Of a stretch of 7,498 nt of DNA, positions 1 to 6,657 are shown piece after piece. Source of the stretch: Opitutales bacterium (lineage in GTDB: Bacteria > Verrucomicrobiota > Verrucomicrobiia > Opitutales > T3Sed10-336); contig SLOW01000357.1 of assembly GCA_007132315.1 (NCBI GenBank), positions 1 to 7,498 of the forward strand, given 5' to 3'. Below the pieces are notes generated by a model. The model worked only from the letters and a program-made list of their open reading frames with translations. It ran no database searches and had not been told where the DNA came from. The first letter of the stretch is position 1; each line of letters begins with the position of its first letter. A program made the translations under genes and the position numbers.

Positions 1-2
1 AG

Positions 3-890
3 CGGCTCGAGCGCAAGGTCGAGACGTGGAAGGACCTGGTGAAAATCGGCCGCACACATTTGATGGATGCGACCCCGCTGACGCTCGGCCAGGAATTCTC
101 GGGCTACGCGGCCCAGGTCAGGAAAGCGGCCGGCCGGGCGCGGCGCGCGATCGATCTCCTGAACGAACTCGCCGTCGGCGGCACGGCGGTGGGGACCGGC
201 ATCAACTGCCATCCAAAGTTTCCCGGGCTGGTTTGCGGTGTCCTGGCCGAAAAGACGGGGATTCCGTTCCGCGTGGCGGACAACCATTTCGAGGCCCAGG
301 GCGGGCGGGATGATTGCGTTGAAGTGGCGGGAATTCTCTCCGCCGTGGCCGCGTCACTGACCAAAGTGGCCAACGATATCCGGTTGCTCGGTTCCGGACC
401 GCGGTCCGGGATCGGCGAAATTCAGCTCCCGCCCACCCAGCCCGGCTCTTCGATCATGCCGGGCAAAGTGAACCCGGTGATGAGCGAGATGCTCGTCCAG
501 GTTTGCCTGTACGTCAACGGGCTCACGCAGACGGTCGCTGCGTGCGGCCGCGACGGACATTTCGAGCTCAATGCGACCATTCCGTTGATCGGTTACGCCC
601 TGCACGATTCGATCACCTGTCTGGCCAACGGAGCCCGTGCCTTTGGGGAAAATTGTGTCGAGGGCCTGGTCGCGGACGAGGAAACCTGCGCCGAACTCGT
701 GCGCCGTTCGCTCATGCTGGTGACCGCTTTGAATCCCCATATCGGATACGACAAGGTGGCCGAGGTGGCGAAACAGGCCTTTGCCGAGAGCAAGACGCTG
801 CGGGAAGTGGTTCTGGAGAAAGGTCTTATTGACGAAGCCGCCCTGGACCGCGCCCTGAATCCGAAGAATATGATCGCGCCCAAGGCTTGA
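3..890 (+). CDS. fumC: Class II fumarate hydratase (fumarase C), 5'-truncated by the window edge
   Basis: Reversible hydration of fumarate to L-malate in the TCA cycle; a soluble homotetramer in the family. The visible part is 295 residues, reading in frame from base 3; about 165 N-terminal residues of the usual ~460 lie outside the window. Seen in order: the GRTHLMDATPLTLGQ segment near the left edge, whose Thr-His pair matches the substrate-binding pair in E. coli FumC; GGTAVGTGINCHP; and the superfamily signature GSSIMPGKVNP at bases 444-476, whose second Ser is the catalytic-loop serine. The LMLVTALNPHIGYDKVAEVA stretch and C-terminal tail are fumarase-like. The NCHP after GTGI (fumarases have NTHP, aspartases NTP) favours fumarase over aspartate ammonia-lyase. 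No frameshift is seen. The stop is TGA at 888-890. The next gene starts 97 bases later and has its own ribosome binding site. Confidence 0.95.
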   Translation, partial: RLERKVETWKDLVKIGRTHLMDATPLTLGQEFSGYAAQVRKAAGRARRAIDLLNELAVGGTAVGTGINCHPKFPGLVCGVLAEKTGIPFRVADNHFEAQGGRDDCVEVAGILSAVAASLTKVANDIRLLGSGPRSGIGEIQLPPTQPGSSIMPGKVNPVMSEMLVQVCLYVNGLTQTVAACGRDGHFELNATIPLIGYALHDSITCLANGARAFGENCVEGLVADEETCAELVRRSLMLVTALNPHIGYDKVAEVAKQAFAESKTLREVVLEKGLIDEAALDRALNPKNMIAPKA

Positions 891-987
891 TATGGATTGA
901 GGTTGCGGGATCGCCGGGATAGGTTGATTGTATCGCGGTGGAGTTGTTTGCTTCCCGGACAATTGACGTGTTCAAGGATACCAAGTC
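891..987. other. Intergenic gap between fumC and the PAS-PP2C gene
   Basis: This 97-base spacer holds a plausible ribosome binding site, AAGGA at 974-978, nine bases before the ATG at 988. It is locally more AT-rich than the flanking genes (for example around 921-935 and 941-965), as expected if a promoter lies here. No pair of -35/-10 boxes was good enough to call, and no convincing terminator hairpin follows fumC. Whether the two genes are co-transcribed cannot be decided from the sequence. Confidence 0.4.
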
Positions 988-2619
988 ATGACAACCGTCT
1001 CGAACCATTCCCCGGATCGTGAGTTAGCCGATTTTCTGGGCGGACGTCTCTCCGCATTCCTGCGGGAGTTGCCCGAAGGCGTGCTCGTGCTCGACCGGGG
1101 CGGGGCGCTGGTCGGGGTCAACGCCCGCGCCCGGAATCTCCTGGGCGAGGGAAACTACGCGACCGGAAATCGTTGGCGCGAGGCCCTGCCCGATTCGCTT
1201 TCGGCGTCGATCCGGCGGTTTATCAAAGCCGCCCTCGACGCACACGGCGCGCACGGACCGGTGGTGCTTTCGACGGGCGGGGAATCCGGTCGTCCCAATC
1301 GGGTGGTCGAGCTGCGCAGTGTCGTGTTGCCCGCTTCCGGCGGACAGTCGGAAGCGGTGGTGTTCTTCCTGCGGGAAACGGAGGAATCGAAGGCCCTCAA
1401 CGCGAGCCGCCTGCTGCTGCGGGGACAATCCGTCAAGAGGCGGGTGGCCGACGAACTGCGGTGGGAGCGGGCCATGTTCGAGCAGCTCATGCACACCGTT
1501 CCCGACAAGATCTTTTTCAAGGACTTGAAGGGGCGGTTTATGCGGATCGGTCGGGCGCATGTCGGTCAGTTCGGCCTAAAGAATCCACATGACGCCGTGG
1601 GCAAGACCGATTTCGACTTCTTCGCCGAATCCTACGCCCTGGAAACCCAGGCCGAGGAGGAGGAGATCATTCGGACCGGCCGGCCCCTGATCGGCAAAGA
1701 ACACAAGTTGGTGCTGTCAGACGGCACCTCATTCTGGGTCAGCGCGACCAAGGTCCCGCTGCGGGATCCCGATGGAAACATTGTCGGGACGATCGGGGTG
1801 TCCCGGGATATCACCGAGCGCAAGGAGGCGGAGGAAAAACTCCGCCACAACCACGAGGAGATGCAGGCGGATCTCAGGATGGCCTGCGAGGTGCAGCAGT
1901 CGCTGCTGACTCTGCAGTATCCTGATTTCCGTGGAGAAAGCGGGCTAAGATTCAACCACCGCTACCTGCCGGTTTCCACGCTGGCGGGAGACTTTTTCGA
2001 GATTATCCGAGTGTCGCCGACCGAGGCCGGCGTGCTGATTTGCGATGTGGTCGGGCACGGGGTGCGGGCGGCGTTGATCACGGCATTCCTGCGCGGTTTG
2101 GCGGGCGAGATCATGCCGTTGGCTCGGGATCCGGGAGCGTTTCTCGACGGGTTCAACCGGGGGTTGCTGCCCGTGCTGCGGCAAGCGGACTCGCCGATGT
2201 TCGTGACCGCGTTTTTCGGCGTGGTCGATACCGTGAGCGGTGAACTGCATTACGCCAATGCCGGGCACCCGCTTCCGTTTCTACAGCGGTCTGCGGGCGG
2301 TGTGGTCCGGTTGGGGCCGCCCTGCGACGATCCCGAGCCGGCGCTGGGTTTGATCGACGGCTTTCAGTATTCCACCGCCCGCGACCGGCTCAATCCCGGC
2401 GATCGGGCGGTCTTGTTCACCGACGGCCTGTTCGAAGTCGAGGGACCCCGGGGGGAGGCGTTCGGCGAACACCGAGTGGAGCATCAACTGGCCGCGAATC
2501 ATGGGGTCGAAACCCGGGAGCTGCTCGACCGGCTGACCGGTGAGGCTCGCCGCCACGCGCAGACTGAATCGTTCACGGACGATGTCTGCATCGTGGTGGT
2601 GGAAGTGGTGAACGGGTGA
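988..2619 (+). CDS. PAS-PAS-PP2C (SpoIIE/RsbU-type) serine phosphatase
   Basis: A 543-residue soluble signalling protein with no transmembrane segment or signal peptide. Residues ~20-130 look like a divergent PAS domain (LPEGVLVLDRGGALVGVNA). A helical linker (~135-170) leads to a clear second PAS domain (~168-278: DKIFFKDLKGRF, VGKTDFDFF, VSRDITERKEAEEKL). A coiled-coil-like stretch (~275-305) joins it to a PP2C/SpoIIE phosphatase domain (~305-540). Expected metal-binding acids are present: D335 in AGDFFE, D353 in CDVVGHG, D479 in LFTDGLFE and D531/D532 in FTDDVCIVV; ANAGHP at 423-428 is also typical, so the enzyme looks active. Family members dephosphorylate anti-sigma-factor antagonists (STAS proteins) in partner-switching pathways; the ligand sensed by the PAS domains is unknown. 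No STAS, RsbW-like kinase or sigma factor gene is in the window. The ATG has an AAGGA site nine bases upstream. The gene converges on the UbiB-like gene with 19 bases between stops. Confidence 0.9.
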   Translation: MTTVSNHSPDRELADFLGGRLSAFLRELPEGVLVLDRGGALVGVNARARNLLGEGNYATGNRWREALPDSLSASIRRFIKAALDAHGAHGPVVLSTGGESGRPNRVVELRSVVLPASGGQSEAVVFFLRETEESKALNASRLLLRGQSVKRRVADELRWERAMFEQLMHTVPDKIFFKDLKGRFMRIGRAHVGQFGLKNPHDAVGKTDFDFFAESYALETQAEEEEIIRTGRPLIGKEHKLVLSDGTSFWVSATKVPLRDPDGNIVGTIGVSRDITERKEAEEKLRHNHEEMQADLRMACEVQQSLLTLQYPDFRGESGLRFNHRYLPVSTLAGDFFEIIRVSPTEAGVLICDVVGHGVRAALITAFLRGLAGEIMPLARDPGAFLDGFNRGLLPVLRQADSPMFVTAFFGVVDTVSGELHYANAGHPLPFLQRSAGGVVRLGPPCDDPEPALGLIDGFQYSTARDRLNPGDRAVLFTDGLFEVEGPRGEAFGEHRVEHQLAANHGVETRELLDRLTGEARRHAQTESFTDDVCIVVVEVVNG

Positions 2620-2641
2620 GCGGGCCGGCGCCCCGGCCTCA
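2617..2641. terminator. Possible bidirectional terminator between convergent genes
   Basis: The 25-base junction folds as TGA / GGCCGG (2623-2628) / CGCC loop / CCGGCC (2633-2638) / TCA, with a three-base bulge (2620-2622) on the left side. The outer TGA and TCA are the stop codons of the two convergent genes. On the + strand it is followed by ACATTTTCCC, a short T run. Its place between tail-to-tail genes and its GC-rich stem fit a shared terminator, but the U tract is weak, and short GGCCGG palindromes are common in GC-rich DNA. Confidence 0.4.
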
Positions 2642-4363
2642 CATTTTCCCGTGCCGGATAATCGAGACGAGCAGGCCAAAGCCCATGATCGCCGCGAGGA
2701 GAAATCCGACCAGGCCGATGATGGGAATATCGTTCCACGTGGGCGGCAGCCGGGCGTGGACCATGAGTGAGGAGCCGACGATCAGGGCGGCGAGGACGAT
2801 GGCGAACGCGATGCGATTGCTGATGCGTTCCATCCCCTGGATCAGGGGTGCCAGGCCGTGGTGCTCGAAGGCGACGCGAGCCTTTCCTTGTTCGACGGCG
2901 CCGACAAAGCTGCGGAGGTCTTCCGGGAGTTCCTTCAGAAATTCCAGCGTGCTCAGGCCGGCGTCCACCAGGTTTCGCGTCAGACGCGAAGGCCGGGTGC
3001 GGTCCAGGCGGACTTGCCGAATGTAGGGACGCGTTTCCTTGAGGATGTCGAATTCCGGATCGAGCTGGCGCACGACGCTTTCGAAGGTGCTCACCGATTT
3101 GATGAGCAGAAAGATGTCCATCGGAATGCGCAGCCCGTGCCGGGTCGTCTTGTTGAGCAGCTCCTGGAGCAGCCGTCCGAAGCTCATTTCACCGATCGGC
3201 TTGTAGAAATGCAGCGTCATGAAATCGGCCACGTCCGATTCCAGAGCGCTGCGTTCGGGCGGTTTCTGGGACGAAGTCAGTTTGAGGAGAGCGTCGGTGG
3301 CGGCGGCTTCGTCGCGTCGGGAAATGTGGTAGAGCAGATCGGCGAACAGTTCCCGCATCTCGCGGTTCATGCGCCCCATCATGCCAAAATCGATGAAGGA
3401 GATACGCTGGTCCGGCATGACGAACACGTTGCCCGCATGGGGATCGGCGTGGTAGAAGCCGTGCACGAAAATCTGCTTCATCATCAATTCGGCCGTCTCG
3501 TGCGCGATGCGTTTGAGGTCGTACCCCTTTTCCTCCAACTGTTGCACCTTCGTGGCCTTAATGCCGTCGAGGTATTCCATGGTCAGGACTTTTTCACTGG
3601 AAAGGTGACTGTGGACGGCCGGGATGTGGACGGTGCGGTCCTGTTGAAACTGGTGCTGGAAGCGCTGGATGTGGGAGGCTTCGACCGTGAAGTCGAGTTC
3701 CTTGCGCAGCAGGAGTGACATTTGCCGGATGATCTTGGAGGGCTGGTGCAGGCTCCACCCTTCGACGTGCTTTTCCATCAGACCGGCCAAATTCAGCATG
3801 ATCTCCAGGTCGGTGTCGATCCGGCTCCGCAGACCGGGCCGTTGCACCTTGACCACCACGCGTTCCCCGCCGGGGAGCCGGCCCCGGTGGATCTGGGCGA
3901 TGGAGGCGGCGGCCAGGGGCTCCTCTTCGAATTCGGAGAAAAGCGACTTCAGGTCGCCTCCCAGCTCCTTTTCCACCTTGTCCTTGATATCTGAATACGG
4001 AACCGGCGGTACTTCGTCCTCCAGTTTCCGCAGCTCCTGGATGTACTCGTCCGGGATCAGATCCGCCCGCGTGGCGAGGATTTGACCCATCTTGACGAAC
4101 GTCGGACCGAGGTCCTGCAGCGCGAGGCGGAGGCGCACCGGCCGCGAGCGTTCGGCGACGGCTCTGCCCCGTTTCCACCGCCGGCTGATGCGCAGGGCGG
4201 AATTCAGGTACCTGTTCGCCTGCATCAGCTGGCGGAACTCGTCGAAGCCGTATTTGAGGAAAATCGTGATGACCTCGCGATACCGCTGGAGATGGTGGTA
4301 AGTGCGGCTGATGGCTCCGTAGGAATAAAAGGACATGGTGGTGGTGGATGAAAACGGTTCCAT
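2639..4363 (-). CDS. UbiB/ABC1/AarF-family atypical kinase-like membrane protein
   Basis: 574 residues if started at 4363. Family hallmarks are all present: the KxGQ motif (KMGQ, 91-94), the Ala-rich loop AAAS (151-154) replacing a P-loop, the nucleotide-binding lysine in VVKVQRP (K172), the ExD motif (E222, D224), the catalytic-loop analogue HADPHAGN (305-312, D307) and DFG (325-327). Two hydrophobic helices close the protein (~516-536 and ~545-568), the usual UbiB membrane anchor. Characterised relatives (E. coli UbiB, yeast/human COQ8) have ATPase activity and support ubiquinone synthesis; whether this one serves ubiquinone, menaquinone or another lipid cannot be told here. The start is uncertain: an in-frame ATG at 4336 (MSFYSYGAI) may be the real one, since the nine codons before it include the low-complexity run STTT from a TGG repeat on the + strand. 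Neither ATG has a clear ribosome binding site. It is divergent from hflK. Confidence 0.92.
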   Translation of the reverse strand: MEPFSSTTTMSFYSYGAISRTYHHLQRYREVITIFLKYGFDEFRQLMQANRYLNSALRISRRWKRGRAVAERSRPVRLRLALQDLGPTFVKMGQILATRADLIPDEYIQELRKLEDEVPPVPYSDIKDKVEKELGGDLKSLFSEFEEEPLAAASIAQIHRGRLPGGERVVVKVQRPGLRSRIDTDLEIMLNLAGLMEKHVEGWSLHQPSKIIRQMSLLLRKELDFTVEASHIQRFQHQFQQDRTVHIPAVHSHLSSEKVLTMEYLDGIKATKVQQLEEKGYDLKRIAHETAELMMKQIFVHGFYHADPHAGNVFVMPDQRISFIDFGMMGRMNREMRELFADLLYHISRRDEAAATDALLKLTSSQKPPERSALESDVADFMTLHFYKPIGEMSFGRLLQELLNKTTRHGLRIPMDIFLLIKSVSTFESVVRQLDPEFDILKETRPYIRQVRLDRTRPSRLTRNLVDAGLSTLEFLKELPEDLRSFVGAVEQGKARVAFEHHGLAPLIQGMERISNRIAFAIVLAALIVGSSLMVHARLPPTWNDIPIIGLVGFLLAAIMGFGLLVSIIRHGKM

Positions 4364-4385
4364 TTAAAGGTGTTGCGGCACCGGT

Positions 4386-4454
4386 CGCAACGGGAATCGC
4401 GGGCCGGCTTTCCGCCGCTCGCGATGTTGGCCGGCGAATTCCCGCCGGGTTGCG
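4386..4454. promoter_or_regulatory. Nested imperfect inverted repeat in the divergent UbiB-like/hflK intergenic region
   Basis: The region between the divergent genes (4364 to 4526, if hflK starts at 4527) contains three nested pairings: CGCAAC (4386-4391) with GTTGCG (4449-4454), GGGAAT (4392-4397) with ATTCCC (4438-4443), and GCCGGC (4403-4408) with GCCGGC (4430-4435), around a 21-base loop. A five-base bulge (4444-4448) and a small internal loop (4398-4402 against 4436-4437) interrupt the stem. A GATTCC at 4460-4465 could compete for the left arm. As it lies in the leader of one or both divergent transcripts it could be an operator, a folded 5' leader or an attenuator. No recognised riboswitch or promoter boxes were identified. 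The pairings are directly visible; any function is inference. Confidence 0.35.
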
Positions 4455-4526
4455 CGCGAGATTCCGGCGTTTTCCCTTGAAAGCATGGCCGGGGCGGGTT
4501 TGAGTGGCCTTTTTGCGAGAACCTCT

Positions 4527-5480
4527 ATGAAAATTGACTTACCAGACGGACGCCAGATCGACCTTCCATTGGCGAAACTGGCATGGATACCGGTTGCGGC
4601 ACTGGTTTTTGTGGTCGTTTTGACCATGTTTTACATGGTGGACACGGAAAAGCAGGGCGTGGTGTTGCGCTTCGGCAAACATATTGAGACGGTGGGGCCC
4701 GGCTTGCATTTCAAGCTTCCGTACCCGATCGACCAGGTGGAACAGGTCGCCACGCGCATTGTTGACGTGCAGGAGTTTGGCTACCGCAGCCAGCCCCGTG
4801 GCGGCACCACCACGCGGGGCTACGAGGAGGAGAGTTCCATGCTGACCGGCGACCTCAATATCGTGCAGGCGGCGTGGGCGGTGCAGTTCCGGCGGGAAAT
4901 CCCCGAGGAGTACCTGTTTAACGTCAAGGATCCCGAAGACACACTGCGCGACATTTCGCAATCCGTCATGCGCGAGGTCATGGGTGACCGTGCCAGTATT
5001 CCCATTCTCACCGTCGGCCGGGCGGAGTTGCAGGAGCGTGCGCGCGAATTGATTCAGGAGTACGTTGACCGTTTTGAAATGGGACTCCGCATCAACGAAG
5101 TCAACCTCGAGCTGGTCGAACCGCCCCAACCGGTGATCGACGCTTTCCACGATTTGAATCGGGCCGAGCAGGACGCCCAGCGCTTTTTCGAGGAAGCTTC
5201 CCGGGAATTCGAGGAGCGCGTGCCGCGTGCACGAGGCGAAGCGGAACGCACCGTCCTGGAGGCCGAAGGTTTCCAGCAGAGGCGTACCAACGTCGCCCGA
5301 GGGGAAGCCCAGCGCTTCATCGACACGTTGGAGGCTTACGAACTCGCCCCCAACGTGACCCGCCGGCGTATGTACCTGGAGGCCTTGGAAGAGAGGATTC
5401 CGGAACTGAAAGATGTCATTATCGTGGACCAGGAAATGCACTCGATCCTGCCTCACTTCAACTTGCGGGAGGGATTGTAA
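4527..5480 (+). CDS. hflK: HflK, SPFH-domain membrane protein (FtsH-associated)
   Basis: 317 residues from the chosen ATG. In E. coli HflK and HflC assemble a large periplasm-facing cage around the FtsH protease and modulate its action. Order here: short N-terminus (MKIDLPDGRQIDLP), one membrane helix (~20-37), SPFH domain from EKQGVVLRFGKHIETVGPGL onward, then a charged alpha-helical region (~208-271) and a conserved end (APNVTRRRMYLEALEERIP, VIIVDQEM). The loop GYRSQPRGGTTTRGYEEE before SMLTGDLNIV is longer than in E. coli HflK, and the E. coli Gly/Gln-rich N- and C-terminal tails are absent. The C-terminal part resembles HflK more than HflC. An in-frame ATG at 4485 would add 14 residues; 4527 is preferred because GAG at 4517-4519 gives at least a weak ribosome binding site and the sequence from MKID looks protein-like. 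The gene is directly followed by hflC. Confidence 0.92.
   Translation: MKIDLPDGRQIDLPLAKLAWIPVAALVFVVVLTMFYMVDTEKQGVVLRFGKHIETVGPGLHFKLPYPIDQVEQVATRIVDVQEFGYRSQPRGGTTTRGYEEESSMLTGDLNIVQAAWAVQFRREIPEEYLFNVKDPEDTLRDISQSVMREVMGDRASIPILTVGRAELQERARELIQEYVDRFEMGLRINEVNLELVEPPQPVIDAFHDLNRAEQDAQRFFEEASREFEERVPRARGEAERTVLEAEGFQQRRTNVARGEAQRFIDTLEAYELAPNVTRRRMYLEALEERIPELKDVIIVDQEMHSILPHFNLREGL
5467..5473 (+). promoter_or_regulatory. Ribosome binding site of hflC
   Basis: The purine run GGGAGGG lies inside the last codons of hflK, eight bases before the ATG at 5482. It fixes the hflC start: a longer in-frame reading back to 5413 overlaps hflK, has no comparable site, and adds 23 Cys/Arg-rich residues unlike any SPFH N-terminus. 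Its position suggests translation of hflC is coupled to that of hflK. Confidence 0.7.
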
Positions 5481-5481
5481 A

Positions 5482-6576
5482 ATGAACGGTGATTCGAAAA
5501 GATTTTTGCAAAAATCCGGCAACACGCCGGTCCCGCTCGTGGCGGGGCTGGTCCTCGTCGCCGCGCTCGTGCTGCTGGCGATCAGTTCCCTGTTTATCGT
5601 CAACGAATGGGAGCAGGCGGTGGTCACCCGATTCGGAGAGGTGATCGACGAACCGGTCACCGACGCGGGTCTGCATTTCAAGATGCCCTACTACCGCGTG
5701 CAGATTTACGACAAGAGACTGTTGCGTTGGGACGGGTTGCCGACCTCCACCATCACGCGCGACCGGAAACGGGTGCAAATCGACGTGACCGCCCGCTGGC
5801 GCATCGAAGAGGCCCGGCGCTTCCGCGAAGCGATCAACCTCGAAACGGAAGCCGACCGCCGTCTCAACAGCATCATCGATTCCGCAGTGCGCAACCAGAT
5901 CGGACAATTCAACCTTTATGAGGTGATCCGCAGCAGCAATCGCATCATGGAAGTGGGTGACGAGTACGAGCTGGCCCTGGATGAGGCCGAAATGGAGGAA
6001 ATGGACATGGATGAGATCGCCACCCTCGGAGCCGAGGTCGAGGAACTCGAACGCGACGCGGACGGCAACTATCTCGCCGGCCGTCCGGTTGTGCTCGAAC
6101 ACATCCTGCAGGCCGCCCGGGATACCCTTGAGGATATGGATCTGGGGATCCATTTGCAGGACATCCTCATCAAACAACTCAATTACACGACGGAAATCGA
6201 GGAGACGGTGTACGCGCAGATGAACGCGGAACTGAATAAAATCTCCGCCGGGATTCGTTCGCACGGTCAACGGCGAGCGGAGGAGCGCCTTGGGGAGATG
6301 GAGCGCGAGTTGGCGACGATCAGCAGCCGGGCGCAGGAACGTGCGCAACGGATCCACGGGCAGGCGGAAGCAGAAGCCACCCGCACTTATGCCGACGCCT
6401 ACAACCGGGACCCTCACTTCTACCAGTTCCTGCGAACGCTCGAAGCCTACGAGAGTATTCTCGGGGATAACAGCACCCTGGTGATCGGGACGGACAGTCC
6501 TCTCTATCAGTTATTCAAAGACCTGGCGACCATGGAGGTCGATGTGGAGGACCTTCCGGTTTCGAACCAGAACTGA
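5482..6576 (+). CDS. hflC: HflC, SPFH-domain membrane protein (partner of HflK)
   Basis: 364 residues. This is the HflK partner in the FtsH-surrounding membrane cage. One membrane helix (~17-39) follows a short N-terminus; the SPFH domain starts at NEWEQAVVTRFGEVIDEPVT and includes GLHFKMPYYRVQIYDKRLL. HflC marks are VQIDVTARWRIEEARRF, IGQFNLYEVIR, the end of the SPFH domain (LGIHLQDILIKQLNYTTEIE), a long charged helix (~240-305), and YADAYNRDPHFYQFLRTLEAY, which closely matches the E. coli HflC C-terminal segment. Between ~157 and ~200 sits a very acidic insertion rich in Glu, Asp and Met; E. coli HflC also has an insertion here, with unrelated Ala/Thr-rich sequence. The ATG is one base after the hflK stop, with GGGAGGG upstream, so the two are one operon giving paired subunits. 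A strong hairpin follows the stop. Confidence 0.94.
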   Translation: MNGDSKRFLQKSGNTPVPLVAGLVLVAALVLLAISSLFIVNEWEQAVVTRFGEVIDEPVTDAGLHFKMPYYRVQIYDKRLLRWDGLPTSTITRDRKRVQIDVTARWRIEEARRFREAINLETEADRRLNSIIDSAVRNQIGQFNLYEVIRSSNRIMEVGDEYELALDEAEMEEMDMDEIATLGAEVEELERDADGNYLAGRPVVLEHILQAARDTLEDMDLGIHLQDILIKQLNYTTEIEETVYAQMNAELNKISAGIRSHGQRRAEERLGEMERELATISSRAQERAQRIHGQAEAEATRTYADAYNRDPHFYQFLRTLEAYESILGDNSTLVIGTDSPLYQLFKDLATMEVDVEDLPVSNQN

Positions 6577-6587
6577 GACCCACCGGC

Positions 6588-6627
6588 GTCGCGGAACGGC
6601 CGGCTTCCCCGCCGGCCTTTCCGCGAC
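6588..6627. terminator. Strong stem-loop after hflC, probable terminator without a U tract
   Basis: A near-perfect inverted repeat begins 12 bases after the hflC stop. GTCGCGGAA (6588-6596) pairs with TTCCGCGAC (6619-6627), and GGCCGGC (6598-6604) with GCCGGCC (6611-6617), with one C/T mismatch (6597/6618) and a TTCCCC loop. That is 16 of 17 pairs, mostly G-C. No T run follows on the + strand, nor on the - strand, so it is not a textbook intrinsic terminator. It may instead protect the hflKC mRNA 3' end or be one copy of a dispersed palindromic repeat. It separates hflC from dgt. Confidence 0.55.
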
Positions 6628-6657
6628 CGGGGTGGCGAACAGGGCTCAGGTTTACCG

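Noticed and set aside
897..933. Possible promoter boxes (TTGAGG or TTGCGG with TTGTAT) after fumC
   Set aside because: Spacings of 15 or 19 bases and poor matches to consensus; not better than chance.
354..962. - strand open frame opposite fumC and the following gap
   Set aside because: No domain is recognised, and the + strand is unmistakable fumarase.
2858..3718. Long + strand open frame (286 codons) antisense to the UbiB-like gene
   Set aside because: The - strand frame carries the complete set of UbiB-family motifs; the + strand product has none and is a shadow.
4336..4347. Four TGG trinucleotide repeats near the UbiB-like start
   Set aside because: Too short to call as a phase-variable or functional repeat; used only as a hint that the upstream start may be wrong.
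4485..4526. Upstream ATG for hflK adding 14 residues
   Set aside because: It has no ribosome binding site and the added residues show no recognisable feature, though it cannot be ruled out.
5413..5481. Longer N-terminus for HflC reading back into hflK
   Set aside because: The 23 extra residues are the out-of-frame reading of the hflK end; the ATG at 5482 has the strong GGGAGGG site.
4539..5681. Long - strand open frame (380 codons) antisense to hflK and the start of hflC
   Set aside because: It lies opposite clearly conserved SPFH genes, has no recognisable domain, and is of the kind expected as a shadow of GC-rich codon use.
5458..6417. Long - strand open frame (319 codons) antisense to hflC
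   Set aside because: It is the mirror of a conserved gene, rich in His/Arg/Val as typical for antisense shadows, with no domain signal.
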